Notes: a model not told the origin generated them from the sequence alone. 64,000 nucleotides of DNA from Ypsolopha sequella (GCA_934047225.1 OW203997.1:8480417-8544416); one strand, 5' to 3'. Shown: positions 9,730 through 21,300, numbered from the stretch's first letter. Translations and numbers: made by a program.

Positions 9730-10702
9730 TGAGTACGGTTTTCTGAATATTACTTGCTGTACTTTAACGTTTTTTTTCTCAATTCGACGGTGGTGTCTAC
9801 GCTTTCGTAGACTAATTTTCCAACCTACTAAATTTTGTTTGTTTTCAGGCAGCGTTTTCTCTTCTAAGGAACCCCAATACCAAGCTGTCGAAAGGAACCA
9901 AATTTTTCCACGAAGAATATTTTTTGTCTTTATGAGTACCCTTAATTTGTGAAATCTATGTTTTGCAAATTTTAATAAAGGAATAAAGTATTTACACACT
10001 TTTTGTGTATTACCTGTTTTATTTGTGTGTGTATATTATCCTATCCCTAACCTAATTTCCTTATGTATAGTTAGGTAGGACCTGCAGGTAAGTGCATTTC
10101 AATATTTAGTAGCCTATTACTTTCCATATCTATCATTAATAATTGTTACCTGTTCTAGTAAATAAATTACACTGAGTTTTCAAGTCAAATAAATTTATTG
10201 TAATTTATCCATAAATGTGGTAGTTACTAGTTAAACATATTTATTGTGTTTCTAGCATAATTGTTGATACCAGTAGATCCGGGTGGTCACTTTATTCGTT
10301 TCCTGTTGATCCCTAATCCAATATAGGCAATCTCATTTCGTTACAAAATTTTCACAATAATATTGAGATTGTCTCTTCCTTGCAAGAAATTTTGTCGCAA
10401 ATCCTCGAATTAATCTTTTTGTTTTTACAGAACAAATGTTATATTTTTCCTGAAAAGATTTTACAATTTCTGAAATCTTTGTTTACATTTTCAGTCTTGT
10501 CAACTGTCAAAGTAGACATTTGAATATTTGTCTATTATTTTGAACTTTCTGGTTTACATTTTTTAACAAACTATTTTCGCTGTATGGAGGTCAATTGAAT
10601 AGCAAAACCTTTTTTTGCACATATCATTGCGGCTTCCGGTTTACACTATTTTTGATAAATTCTCCTTTTTTGTTAAATAATGTATCCTTTCAATCTTAAT
10701 TT
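9730..10702. other. LTR-element interior, non-coding part
   Basis: No frame resembling gag or pol is present on either strand. The DNA is AT-rich, with AATAAA motifs near 9974 and several GTAGTTACTAG-like short words. Nothing else is recognisable. Confidence 0.6.
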
Positions 10703-11128
10703 GTTGGCTCTTGGTTTGATGGTTGTTGATTTGTTGGTTATTTATTTTGTTGATTGTTAGTTTGTTGGTTGTTGATTCGTTGGTAGTTAATTTGTTGGTT
10801 GTTGGTTTGTTGGTAGTTAACTTGTTGGTTGTTGATTTGTTGTTAGTTAATTTGTTGGTTTTTGGTTTGTTGGTTGTTGAGTTGTTGGTTTTTAGATTGT
10901 TGTTTTGTTGATTTGTTGGTTTTTAATTGGTTAGTTCTTGTTTTGTTCATTGTTGGTTTGGTAGTTGTTAGTTTGTTGGTTGTAGATTTGTTGATCGTTA
11001 ATTTGTTGGTTGTTGATTTATTGGTTGTTGATTGTTGAGTTGTTGGTTGTTGTTTGTTGGTTGTTAGTTTGTTGGTTATTGATTTGTTGGTCGTTCATTT
11101 GTTGTTTAGTGGTTTGTTAGTGTGTTGG
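10703..11128. repeat. TTG-rich imperfect tandem repeat in LTR-element interior
   Basis: About 425 bases of imperfect repeats of GTTGGTTGTTGATTTGTTG and variants. The plus strand reads as leucine/valine runs and the minus strand as asparagine/glutamine-rich runs, so the ORFs here are low-complexity artefacts. It may have expanded after loss of the coding region. Confidence 0.8.
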
Positions 11129-11353
11129 TTTGTCCTTCTTCAGGCAGCAACGGTGCAACGTTTCTACGTGATTGTTGCCTGGAGATAGTTTGTGGGTCAC
11201 AGAGCAATATAGGCTACTACTTTGTTTTTACTTAATCAAGTCCTTTTGTTTCAAGGCATTTTGATTAGTCTAGGTGTTTATCCGATTGTTTATCCTTCTG
11301 GAAGTTAATTTCCTTTAAGCTAGTTTAAATTTTTTTGTGTCGTTTGAGGATAT

Positions 11354-12485
11354 TGTAGCATTCGCTACAAGTATTCAACCTTTTTATATATTTTTAGTCT
11401 TTCTTTATCGTTGGCTGCTTTTCTGAATTTTCGAATTCAAATAGTTAGAATGATCTTGTCAGATTTTTTTTGTTATTTTTCTCATATCAAAGAAGATCGT
11501 GACAGAGGAAGGAAATTTGCCACAAGAAATTTAAAATATCAAATTTTAAAACTATATCTTATCTATAACTTATATAGAAACAGAGCGCATTTGCCATGAG
11601 CATTGTTTAAGCCAGTTTTCCTGCATTTCCCGGTAAGTTTTGTGTAATTTTGGTTTCATTCTCTGAAAATCCTTTTTGTCCCGTTTCCAATACGTTAATT
11701 TCCTTTCCCTCGTTTCATAAGCATGTCTTGACGCCGTTGTTTTATTTCTTTACAGCGACCCTTCGGGATTAATTTTTAAAGGGTTTCTGGGTCTCCCTAT
11801 TTTGATTATCCCATCCGCCATCTCGTACGGTTGTACCTATTGAGGCCTGATGTAAGGACCACGTCCCTGGTGAGCTAAAGCTTCCGATACTAAAATTGAA
11901 ATCGCCAAGCTTCATCGACTGCTCCCGGGAACACCGGAAACTCCCAAAGTCACGAAGAGACCCTTACCAGGTTTTTAATATCTGTAGCTTAATATTCAGC
12001 ATCGATTATTTTTATTCCTTAGTGTAAAGCTAGATAACGATTGCTCGTAACACCTTATTATTACGTTTTTCTTTCGGATCAAGAGTTATCAAAACTTCCG
12101 TGAAATCTTAGTTTAAAGGATCCTATAAACTAGTGTCGACAACCAAATTTAAAATCCATTATTTTATGAATAAATGCGTCGTTCAAGCTAAAAGGAAATT
12201 AAAATCTTAAATAAGTGGAATTTGGCATAATAATTTTTTTGATCTAAGAATTTCCTTTGTAGCGATTCTCTTCTGATATTATTGTTCTTTTGTACCATAT
12301 TTTTCTTACCTCGGTTTTGTTGTTTTTGTGTATTTTAAGATAAAATTATACGGTTTATTCATCCAGGTTTACCTCTTTTTTTGGCTGTCACCAGGTTTGC
12401 CTGGTGGCAGTCCAAATTCAATTCGAAATTACGTTCGTAATATGTGGCAAAAAATAAAATTTTTTTTTTTTAAAATAACGCTACA
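11354..12485 (+). repeat. 3' LTR
   Basis: It shows no visible difference from the 5' LTR (constant offset 2,778). It is followed by the GTAC duplication. Confidence 0.92.
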
Positions 12486-13463
12486 GTACTTACATTACAT
12501 ACTTGCCACAAGATTATACCGTGTGAAAAACACGAGCGTAACATAAACATACCTACTCGGTGTGACCTTGAGGTCGCTGACCGGCCTTGGATTCCATATT
12601 CATTGAGCTGGCTTCAAGACTAAATCAAAAACAATATCTATTATTGTTTCTGAAGTATTGCAAGATGGTCTTTCGAAATAAATTGTTCTACTTTGACAGT
12701 GGTTTACCAAAGATAGGTGGCGAAGGGATGGGTAGTTAGTTTCTCAAGTAACAAAGAATAATATTGAAAATAACAGTAAAAGACGCATATTATACAGTTT
12801 AAGTATTATTTTATTATGAAGCTTTAAATTTTTTTCGTTATAATTAGTGGTTTTCGAACGTACAAGCTAGTAATTACGTTACGTAGACAACTAGTGCTGG
12901 CAAAAATATGCTTAGACATCTGATAGTATGGTTAATACCTTTTTTATTGTTTGTTACTAGGTCCATCGAAATACAGAAACCAATAAACATTATTTTCAAA
13001 GTCCTTAGAAACTTCAGTCAGTCATAAAGTGACTTTGATAAAGCTGAGGCGTCCCAGAGGACATGGAAGACAATGGGGGCAAGAATGACCCCCTTTCTGG
13101 CCCCCAAAGCGGAGGCAAGAGACGTACATCACAAAGCTAATACCATGAAGAACGAAAAGCTGCTACGATAAGTGGAAAATGTTACTCGACAAACATCTGA
13201 AACCGACCTCGCCTCCCGCAGGGGTGCTACAAAAGGGACCCCTAGGGGGACGTAAGGTGGAATTACAGTTCCTTGGATCTTTTTAGAGGAAGTAGTATGA
13301 AAGGATATACGATGGAGCTGGTCTAGTATGAGGGTAGTCTCGTTTTATAGCGTAGCGCAGGTATACTTAATATCTTATGGTGTTCTCTTTGGCTAGCACG
13401 TTTTAGATATTTCTGATATTATTTTGTAAGAACGAAACAAAATAACCGATGTGTGTCCCGGAA
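12486..13463. other. no recognised gene
   Basis: After the GTAC repeat the DNA is AT-rich. 13040-13290 is less AT-rich (AAGCGGAGGCAAGAGACG, CCTCGCCTCCCGCAGGGG) but all frames contain stops; it may be a worn transposon fragment. Confidence 0.4.
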
Positions 13464-13700
13464 AATAAAATATACATACATACATACAAACTCACTCCCA
13501 GAGGGGTAGACAGAGACTATAGTTTTCAATCTGCTACGATCCTGACACGCCCCTTTTGCCTATTCCACATCCATCAATCTATCTAATCCTCTTCTATTCC
13601 GGGTGCTTTTTTCCCTGAACCCCAGGTTATACGTAACTTATAACAGGGTCTCACTGTAACCTTTGTAACGATTTATGGTTTAATAAATAGAGTTTTTTTT
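13464..13700. repeat. common lepidopteran-type dispersed repeat
   Basis: ACATACATACATACAAACTC, a GAGGGGTAGACAGAGAC block, CTGCTACGATCCTGACACG and a final AATAAATAGAG plus T-run make up a familiar moth repeat, from memory. Class is uncertain; no TSD was found. Confidence 0.45.
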
Positions 13701-14103
13701 TTTAACTTGACCCTTCTCCAGCTATGTCATTCTTGGGCAGACCGGTTGAGGTTGACCTTCCATTAACGTATAGGTACTTTTATACAAACAATACAAAACT
13801 TCTTACATAACAATACAAACTTCCACCATATAGGTGAATCAATCATTCATCACCCTTCTTTCATTGCGATAATGCGAAATAAAAAATTTAAAAGAATCGA
13901 CCTATTATGTATTCTAGTCGATGATACAAATCGAAATAAGCTACTCGTGATACCAAGTCTTTATTTGTACCCGAAGAAGGGTGATGCGAGTCAACCATTA
14001 CGAACTACCAACCACCTATGGACTCGTGGTTAGGCTAGGAGACACAGGAGGTAGTCGCCAACGACATTGAGTAGACTTGTGTCGTTACAAATATAGACAG
14101 TTG

Positions 14104-14227
14104 TGTCGATTCTATGTAACATTTTAAGCGCCCTGTCTTTTTCTTTCTGTATCGAAAAGACAAAGACAGGACGCTTAAAATAAGGTTACTTGTCAAATAT
14201 GTTAAGTTGTGTTACACAGAATCGACA
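14104..14227. mobile_element. palindromic CGATTCGG-family MITE, copy 2
   Basis: GTGTCGATTCTATGTAACA on the left and GTTACACAGAATCGACA on the right are inverted, around the same CTTTCTGTATCGAAAAGACAA centre as 4242 and 30941. Confidence 0.65.
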
Positions 14228-14285
14228 ACAATATTGAAACTATATGTATATTGAAATAACGTTCATATCAGCGCAAACGAAATAA

Positions 14286-14336
14286 CCAATTTTACTTAAT
14301 TTTAGTCTAAAAACAGCTTGACTTTGAACAATATTT
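14286..14336. repeat. fragment shared with 49415-49465
   Basis: TCTAAAAACAGCTTGACTTTG followed by AACAATATTTTC is the reverse complement of the stretch just left of the MITE at 49558. Confidence 0.5.
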
Positions 14337-15163
14337 TCATAATCCGGACATACACATTTATTATTTTAAAGTAATTACATAAAACAATTTTTTTGCCCGC
14401 CGACCGTTGTTATTTGTTACTGTCGGGACAATTTGTATTTTGTCGGGACTCTGGACATTATATGAAATGTCAGGACAATCCCGACGAATCCCGACCAACT
14501 GGCAACCCTAGTTGCTGGTGGTGCCGAGCGCCGCACCAACATACTGAGCAAGACGCGCGCGCTGCGCTCTTTCAACATGGTCGCGGAGAAAATCGATTTG
14601 TTTTCATGTACATACGCTAAGCGAATTCACAAAGGTTACACTTGGTACCCTTTGTTATGGAAATATACTGTCGCATTAGGCTAAGGACCCGTAATAATAG
14701 ATGAAAGAGAATTAATAAAAAAAAAAACTGTTCTTTTAACGCAAGAATAATTTTCAGAAATCAATATTATTCTTTATACTTTAAATAACGCTATAAATTT
14801 TTTTTTAATAATTTTTTACATGTCGTTTAAGAGAGATATCGTTTACTGTGTAAAAAGCTCGGTCACAACGATGATAATAAAGAAAACCGCATCCAAATCC
14901 GATGACTGGTTCTCGAGTTAAAACGGAACATACAGACAGACAAAAATTATATAAATTGTAGTTTTGCCTTCAGTACAATAATAATAATATAAAAAAAAAT
15001 CAATGAACAGACACGACTATTTTACTACATCATTTTATTATTTCTATGCAAAATATTGAAGATAATAAGTATGCAGTTTGCCGAATATTGTCTTATTATA
15101 CAGTGTCAGAAATATGTAGTACATGCAAATACATGTAAACAAAACTATGATAGAAATAAATTT
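14337..15163. other. no recognised gene; Helitron-B fragment
   Basis: 14885-14945 (CCGCATCCAAATCCGATGAC, then TCTCGAGTTAAAACGGAACATAC) is a minus-strand piece of the Helitron-like family at 18775 and 55121. The rest, including a proline/cysteine-rich frame at 14393-14620, has no sign of being coding. Confidence 0.45.
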
Positions 15164-15551
15164 TCAATGCAAGTGCTCGTAAAGGCCCACTTTTTATGCA
15201 TCAAAACCGAACAGAAAGTCGATTATTTTGCCCTAGGGCTTTACTTATTTTTTTTTATTTATTTACAATGGTTGGCTAACCTGCAGCCTTTCCTGTGTAC
15301 CTACCATAAATGTTATACTTTTTTTCCACTGTTTAACGGCTCTGGATACAGTCCTTTTGAGCCAATCATAATTTAAAGTTCACAAGATCATATTTGTTTT
15401 ATTTCCTCACACTATGCATTGAAAAATGTAGTATGATACACGGGCGTAAGAGCAATAAATTACTCAGTTACGTTTAAAACACTCGCTATGCTTGTGTTTT
15501 AAATCTTCCTCGTGATTTATTCCTTTTCGCCCTTGTAGCATAAACTACTAT
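15164..15551 (+). mobile_element. ~390-bp repeat (R), copy 1
   Basis: It starts TTTTCAATGCAAGTGCTCG and ends GTAGCATAAACTACTATT. TTTTCAATGCA at the start and TGCATTGAAAA at 15414 are inverted, so a 250-bp unit may sit inside. Copies are at 16963 (inverted) and 48295. Confidence 0.65.
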
Positions 15552-15555
15552 TCTA

Positions 15556-15750
15556 TGTTTGAACACTTGGAGATTTATCCATCGCAAGGAGATATAAATT
15601 AACATTATATCATTGCAGTATAGAAACGCAGAAAGAAAAGTAAACCTGGATGTGAGGGCCCTGATCTGATCTGAATCCCGGTTCAGAGCCCTCATATCCA
15701 GCTTTACTTTTCTTTCTGCGTTTCTATACTGCAATGATATAATGTTAACA
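15556..15750. mobile_element. foldback repeat (S), copy 1
   Basis: Arms 15599-15645 and 15705-15750 share ATTATATCATTGCAGTATAG and CAGAAAGAAAAGTAAA and their complements. The left 44 bases (GTTTGAACACTTGG..) are also shared with copy 2 at 22995. It abuts repeat R directly. Confidence 0.75.
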
Positions 15751-15928
15751 TGTAAACAACATGATTTTAATTAAAGACATGTATCATCTCAACCATAACC
15801 CACATGGTACACTTCCTGCCGAGACGCCCATCGCCATTCGCCATGGGTTGAGCTTCCGTGACGAGGCGCCATCGGTTATTTCAATGAACCTTTAGGTACT
15901 CATTTTAAAGGCTATTTTCTCGATTTAA

Positions 15929-16372
15929 TTAACGGGACACCTGACGCTAGAACATCAAAAATAACAGGTTTTCAAGGGTTCATTGGAAGAAACTAGGTCT
16001 CTCCTCATATGGAAAAAAATATATTTGATTCATCGATCTTTTATCTAGGGATTCCACTTATAAACAATGTATTAAGATTTATACTTTTGTCAAAAAAAAA
16101 TGTTTTCCGAACTCTTTTTTTTTTGTTTTTCAAACGTTCGTTTCAAAAACGCGGTTAAGACATGAACTTTATATTTTTTTTATAAAAAGGCAATAGAAAT
16201 ATGAAGGGATTTTACCTAAATCGAATATTTTTTCTCTCCAAAATATTTCAGTATTAGCTAAAAACACACCAATTTGTTGTTTCGCTGCGTGATCACTAGT
16301 ATTACGCGTCCAAGAAAAAGAGGCCAAAGAGCCAACATATAATCGCCTCTATGAAAAGCAAATAATCCGCAA
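15929..16372 (+). mobile_element. ~500-bp repeat (Q), copy 2
   Basis: It begins TTAACGGGACACCTGACG and aligns with the copies at 7151, 33968 and 59918 up to ATGAAAAGCAAATAA. The last 95 bases of the family are missing. Confidence 0.7.
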
Positions 16373-16601
16373 TGCATATTATAAGTATTTATTTAATATT
16401 TAGTATTTATTTTCAATGCTCATTTTATTAAATATGTATTAACACTTTAATTTAAAATAAATTTAACCCTGAACTGAACTGCTCAATTACTTATTGTGAC
16501 AAATATTTTGTTAGCCTGAAATAAAACTAAATTATGTATACATACAATATTCTGTCTTCTTTCATTTAGTTTCCAAACAAAGTCCACAACACCAGTACCG
16601 T

Positions 16602-16734
16602 CAGTCAGACAGACATTGTTTCCCGCGGTCGTTACTGCGCGTGTCAGCGCAGCGGAACAAGGAACCCGGTGCGCGGCGCGTGCGCATTCCAAGCGGTCAA
16701 CGCTCGGGCGGACGTTCGACGACGACTTATGGTA
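16602..16734 (+). promoter_or_regulatory. CpG-rich island, candidate promoter and first exon
   Basis: In very AT-rich surroundings this stretch is GC- and CpG-rich (CCCGCGGTCG, GCGCGGCGCGTGCGC, CGGGCGGACGTTCGACGACG). It opens with TCAGTCAG, an arthropod initiator-like word, and ends with CTTATG followed at once by the donor GTAAGATTTATGGTAAGA. That pattern fits a 5' untranslated exon with the start codon at the donor. No downstream coding exon was identified in the window, so gene ownership is unknown. A CpG-rich repeat is the alternative. Confidence 0.3.
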
Positions 16735-16962
16735 AGATTTATGGTAAGATTTACTGCAAGAGTGAAATATTAACTATGGCAAGAAAAAAAAACACGGTAT
16801 CAAAAATTTATTGGACAACGTGGAAATTTACATTGTAATAAAATATTAGGAATAATTCTAACGCCCAAAATAGAAATCTTAGCTAAGAACACCATATACC
16901 GATAGTTTAGTATATGCATAAACATATTTTTAATGATAATACAATAGCCATATCATAATAGT

Positions 16963-17313
16963 AGTTTATGCTACAAGGACAAGCGAGTGTTTTAAACGTA
17001 ACCGAGTAATTTATTGTTATTTATCGCCTGTGTATCATACTACGTTTTTCAATGCATAGTGTGAGGAAATAAAACAAATATAATCTTGTGAACTTTAAAT
17101 TATGATTGGCTCAAAAGGACTGTATCTAGACCCGCTAAACAGTGGAAAAAAAAAGTATAACACTTATGGTACACAGGAAAGAATACAGGTTAGCCAACCA
17201 TTGTAAATAAATTAAAAAATAATAATAAAGCGCTAGAGCAAAATAATAGACTTTGTGTTCGGTTTTGATGCCTAAAAAGTGGGCCTTTACGAGCACTTGC
17301 ATTGAAAAATAAT
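16963..17313 (-). mobile_element. ~390-bp repeat (R), copy 2, inverted
   Basis: It starts AATAGTAGTTTATGCTACAAGG and ends CGAGCACTTGCATTGAAAA, the reverse of copy 1, so the DNA between 15164 and 17313 is flanked by inverted R copies. Confidence 0.65.
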
Positions 17314-18174
17314 TGAAGACGTGATTCGAAATAGGAAATATAATTTTACAGAAGAATATCGTATTGAAATTTAATTTATTGCAAAATTAGGTTCTTTTTG
17401 ACGTTTGTCTTCATTTCATGCTAAATTACTCAGAATAAGGAATTCCTAGTTCTTTTTGACGTCCTTGGTTTGTCTTTACAATCGAAATTCCCTGCGTTCC
17501 GATTCATGACATAATCGATTATATCGCGTCTGACACTCTTTTTTCGCAAAATTATACTGGCCACAAATAAAAGCCGCCGGCCGAAGCCTGAAAAAAAAGG
17601 TAAAAACCGCGCCGCGCTTTGCAAAGTCATAAAATAAATTAAATTTGAAAGGAAAAATTAAATATTTAAATATAGGTACATAAATCAGGTAGTAGAAAAA
17701 GTATCGTTCGCAACGAGTAAAAATGGGTTTTCTTATCCACGGAATGTAAGCTTTCGACGTTCGTTCCTCGGGTAAGAAAATCCGCCATTTTATACTCGTC
17801 ACGAAATATACTATTTCAATTCAATTGGTACCTACATCATTAAAAAATACACGCTTATAAAAATAGGTACATAATAAATCAAATTGCTATTTTCTCCAAA
17901 CTGCAATCTGCGCCAAATTACTGCATCTTTTACTATGTAAATCAAGACCTGAATCGTGTTTATTTACCATTTTAATTAAAACGATAAACCGTTTAGCAAA
18001 TTCCTTGAATCAAAGCAATCATTTTAATTGAGCACTCAATCTTATGAAGCAATGCATTTTATGTTATATAAATAGATTTGTTTGTATTCCCAGATAAGAC
18101 AGGAGATAGGTACAGTAGAGATGACATCAGGCTATACACACTGGACTTTTTACCATTTTTTTACTTTTTACTTT
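17314..18174. other. no recognised gene; one hairpin
   Basis: ACGAGTAAAAATGG (17717) and CCATTTTATACTCGT (to 17799), with GGTTTTCTTATCC against GGGTAAGAAAATCC, form a hairpin. 17500-17620 has a GC patch (GCCGCCGGCCGAAG) but no convincing frame. Confidence 0.45.
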
Positions 18175-18353
18175 TGCAAAAATTTTGAAATTAAAATTTT
18201 CAGAAACTAATTTAAACTTTGAGATGGTAGCATATACAATACATAGGTTATAAGGATTTGTTGAATAAGTATTGAGTGAATTTAAGTGTTCTGTTTCGAT
18301 TTTTCAGAAAAAGACGGGTTTTTCACAATCCAGCTGGAAAACCGCTCTTTGGT
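18175..18353. mobile_element. right-hand part of the AAGAGCGG MITE
   Basis: ACTTTGAGATGGTAGCATA, ACAATACATAGGTTATAAG and ACGGGTTTTTCACAATCCAG match the right half of the 340-bp MITE at 49558-49897. The left TIR is absent. Confidence 0.55.
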
Positions 18354-18774
18354 TACGTAACATATTGCACTTCTTTGCCATCTTCCGATGAATGAAATGG
18401 TTTGGAAAAATAGTACAATCAAGTTTATTGCTTTCATTGGTATCTATGCTAATAGTAAAAAAGTAAAAAGTGGTATCTATACATATCTATAATATTTTTT
18501 ATTTTTTTTTAAATGAAATGGCTTATTATAGGGTTTTTGACATCGTTGTCCATTTTAAATTTGATTAAAAAAACATTTTGAATGACGTTTGAATCCGTTG
18601 AGTGGTTCTCGAGTTGAATAAAACGGAACAAACATACTTACATACATACAGACAGACAAAAATTTTAATAATTAGGCAACCTAAAAATGGTAGTTTTCGT
18701 TTCAGTACAATAATAATAATAATAACCAGCGATATATTTGACATCGTTGCTAATAATGATTAGCAAATAATTAG

Positions 18775-19157
18775 AATTTTTGTCTGTCTGTATGTATGTA
18801 GGTATGTATGTTCCGTTTTAACTCGAGAACCACTCAACGGATTTCAATAAAACGCATGACAAATGAAGTCGCACGCATCGTGCTACGAGGGCAGGGCCCG
18901 TAGCATAGTGTTTAATCGCGCGCGATGCGACTTAGAATCACAAGTGCGAGGAGCGTGACACAATGTTTTGCGAATAAACAGTACGACACGCTCTTTGCAC
19001 TTGTGATTCAACTAGTGGCGTCGCGCACGATTAAACACTATGCTACGGGCCTAGGTCAACATATATGTTATAAAGGTGTCGATAAAATAAATCCGCCAAG
19101 CCGAAAACGGACCAAAGATTGTGTAAACGCGGGTGCAGCCGCGAGCGAAAGACTAGT
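18775..19157 (+). mobile_element. Helitron-like element (family B) with nested MITE
   Basis: It contains GTATGTTCCGTTTTAACTCG and CCACTCAACGGATTT, then after a nested MITE GTCGATAAAATAAATCCGCC, and ends with a GC hairpin (CGCGGGTGCAGCCGCG) followed by AAAGACTAGT. Hairpin plus CTAG-T is the Helitron 3' hallmark. An inverted family-B fragment at 18590-18665 faces it. No Rep/Hel coding sequence is present. Confidence 0.6.
18897..19049. mobile_element. palindromic CCCGTAGC MITE, copy 1
   Basis: CCCGTAGCATAGTGTTTAATC and GATTAAACACTATGCTACGG are perfect inverted ends. The arms also share AATCACAAGTGCGAGGAGCG and complement. It splits the Helitron-like element. Copy 2 is at 60935. Confidence 0.8.
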
Positions 19158-19385
19158 CTAGTAGTTATATTATGTAACACTATGTATAACGTTTATTTAG
19201 GTTAGAATTAGAACATGTACAAATGCTGAAAACCACTACATTGATACAATAGACATGCAATTTTTGTCACCTTATAAATTATAATTTCATCAGGGTTTGG
19301 GGATAACAAATAATGCATTTGAATAATTCTCTATTGTTTTAGATTATTTGTTTTATAATCTAGACACACGGCAGTGTGTCCAGGG

Positions 19386-19800
19386 CCGAGTTCGGAAATT
19401 CCTGTAATTGGCCAGTTATGATCTATAATTGACATTTTTTTCATATTTTTTGGGTCTACCAGTTTCGGAGACATATTGTATTTTTATAAAATACTTTTTT
19501 CTTTATTTTACTTTTTTCTTTGTATTTCGCATTAGTGCTGATTTTTTTTAATCGCTATAGTTTTCCTGTAATTGGCCAGTTATGATCTACAATTGTCATT
19601 TTTTTCATATTTTTTGGGTCTGTGTTATAAAATGATTATATTACACGAATCATTTCGAGCTACTTTCGGTCCCCTAATAACTTATTAATAACAATTTCAT
19701 AAATGTTAATAAAATATTTTTTATAAAATACCGTTTAAGGGACTTTTTATTTTTTATATACGACCCTACTGAGGGGTCGAAATATAGCTCTTAAAACCAC
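19386..19800. repeat. diverged dispersed repeat with internal direct repeats
   Basis: TTCCTGTAATTGGCCAGTTA and its following 40 bases occur at 19399-19459 and again at 19562-19622 (period 163). Similar blocks occur inside the repeat at 24474-25295, so this is a diverged relative without clear ends. Confidence 0.5.
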
Positions 19801-21041
19801 TTAATGAAGTATTTATATTTATGTGCAATATAACATATAAAAAATGTCATAAATGAAACTGTAATAGTGCTTCAGTTATTGACGTCCAAAAATCATTATT
19901 TCTGTTTTATTAACTGGCTCACCGATCACTGATTTAAAACGTAGACCACTTCGAGGTGACTTAGAAACTTGAAATTTGGCATAGGTAGGTTATTGAGAGT
20001 ACGCAAAGTAAAAATCTGAAAATGACCTTTTTTAATTATTCGAAAAGTTAGTACATTCCAATTTAATTAGACCATTTGGAATATAGAGTTTAATGAATCG
20101 TAAGTGTCAAGTTAAGTTGGTAACTTACAACTGTTTATGTTTTATACGGTATGTACGAAACCTTCAGGCCACGAGTTTTGATTGCACTTGACTGATTTTT
20201 CAACTCCTTCAAGAACGACCAGTCCTTGCTGCTGAAAAAGTTTTCATAGTTAACTATTTGACTATATTTGACGTAATCGTTGAAACATTTGTTGTAAAAA
20301 ATTGCCAAGTTCTACATTTTCAGTAGCAAGGACCCTAACAAACTTTCTTGTAGATTTCTGCAGTTATGAACCTCCGTGTTCATGTTATAAACATTTTTTT
20401 CAGCGAAGCCCGCAATCCTTTGTTCTGTACTCGGCCCCTTTTTCACATTTATGTTTTTGGTAGGATTTATCTTATCTGTAGATACTCGTAACTTTGCTTG
20501 TGGGGTTTCATAATTCAAATAAAACCCTATATTATACAATATAGGTATGGTTACTTATTGCTTTCAGCTTTATTTTTACTTTGTTGTTGTAAGGGTTTTG
20601 AAATATTTAAACGTACCTTGGAGTAAAAACCTCACTTTATTAAGTTCAGTATAAAAACTAGCACAGGAAACAAGTTTGCAATCTCAAATAAATGAAGTGA
20701 GGTGAGAAATAAGTAAACCGAGATTACCAAGTAAACTGGATATACTTGTAGATTCACAAAGCACCGTGAAATAAGCATGAAAGAATCTAGTGCTCGCTGT
20801 ATTTCACGGTCTAGCGACTACGAAAACCTAGAATTTCCAGGCTTCCTCGGACGTACCTAATACTTGAAGCAATTATAGCAGTGCCCTGACAAAAAATCTT
20901 TACAAATACCACATAACTTTTGGATTCAGTCTAACTCGAAAAGCCCTACCGTTCCCTTTATTTTTTGGTTTTGGCATTCATTATCAAATACGAAAATAAT
21001 GTGGACTAATTATCTGTTGGTGGAAACGTGGAAACATAGTC
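19801..21041. other. no recognised gene; one unremarkable ORF
   Basis: A minus-strand frame at 20312-20539 (75 codons, with a polar stretch KINPTKNINVKKGPSTEQRI) has no recognised domain and only a weak acceptor; I treat it as probably chance. A short inverted match GCACCGTGAAATA / TATTTCACGGT lies near 20760-20812. Confidence 0.35.
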
Positions 21042-21300
21042 ACTTTCATCATTATCATTGACAGCTTGTTTCAGCTCACTGCTGGGTATAAGCCACATCT
21101 TTTTTACGCCACCAATTCCTATCCTGGGCCAATCTCATCCATATTCTACCAGCTACCCCGTAAATGTCGTCGACCCTACTCCCTGGCGGTCTGCCGATTC
21201 CTGGTTGGCCACCATCTCTTGGCCACCCTTGGCTCAGGGATTTACTCCACTTCGCCGGGCCAAGTCATGGCAGGTGAGGTGGACTAATTCGCATGCCCAT
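21042..21300 (-). pseudogene. RTE-type LINE, 3' end of ORF2
   Basis: From about 21230 to the stop at 21076-21078 the minus strand reads PRDG..GRPP..RVDDI.. then VAGRIWMRLAQDRNWWRKK and DVAYTQQ-stop. This order (PRDGK-rich, GRPxxRWxDDI, WMRxAQDRxxWR, AYxxQ) is the classical C-terminus of RTE-like reverse transcriptases. A frameshift or stop lies just upstream (TGA near 21235). The 3' tail is an ATGA-rich simple repeat (CATTATCATTG on the plus strand). It is a 5'-truncated, dead copy. Confidence 0.75.

Larger units (their letters stand above)
8576..12485 (+). mobile_element. young non-autonomous LTR retrotransposon
   Basis: Two direct repeats of 1,132 bp (8576-9707 and 11354-12485) begin TGTAGC and end GCTACA, matching the TG..CA rule. 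I compared them line by line and saw no difference, so insertion is recent. A 4-bp target duplication GTAC lies at 8572-8575 and 12486-12489, as in Ty3/gypsy or BEL-type integration. A primer binding site follows the 5' LTR by 4 bases. The 1,646-bp interior has no gag, protease, RT or integrase frame, so mobilisation must depend on proteins supplied in trans. The interior is smaller than plant LARDs and larger than TRIMs. A strong polypurine tract before the 3' LTR is not evident; the nearest purine run is TGAGGATA. Strand follows from the PBS. Confidence 0.92.

Noticed and set aside
10723..10911. Leu/Val-rich frame suggestive of a membrane protein
   Set aside because: It is the reading of GTTGGTTGTTG-type repeats inside the LTR element.
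17430..17802. Two overlapping minus-strand frames with a GC patch
   Set aside because: No splice signals or motif; part of the region is a hairpin, and the frames break the hairpin symmetry only by chance.
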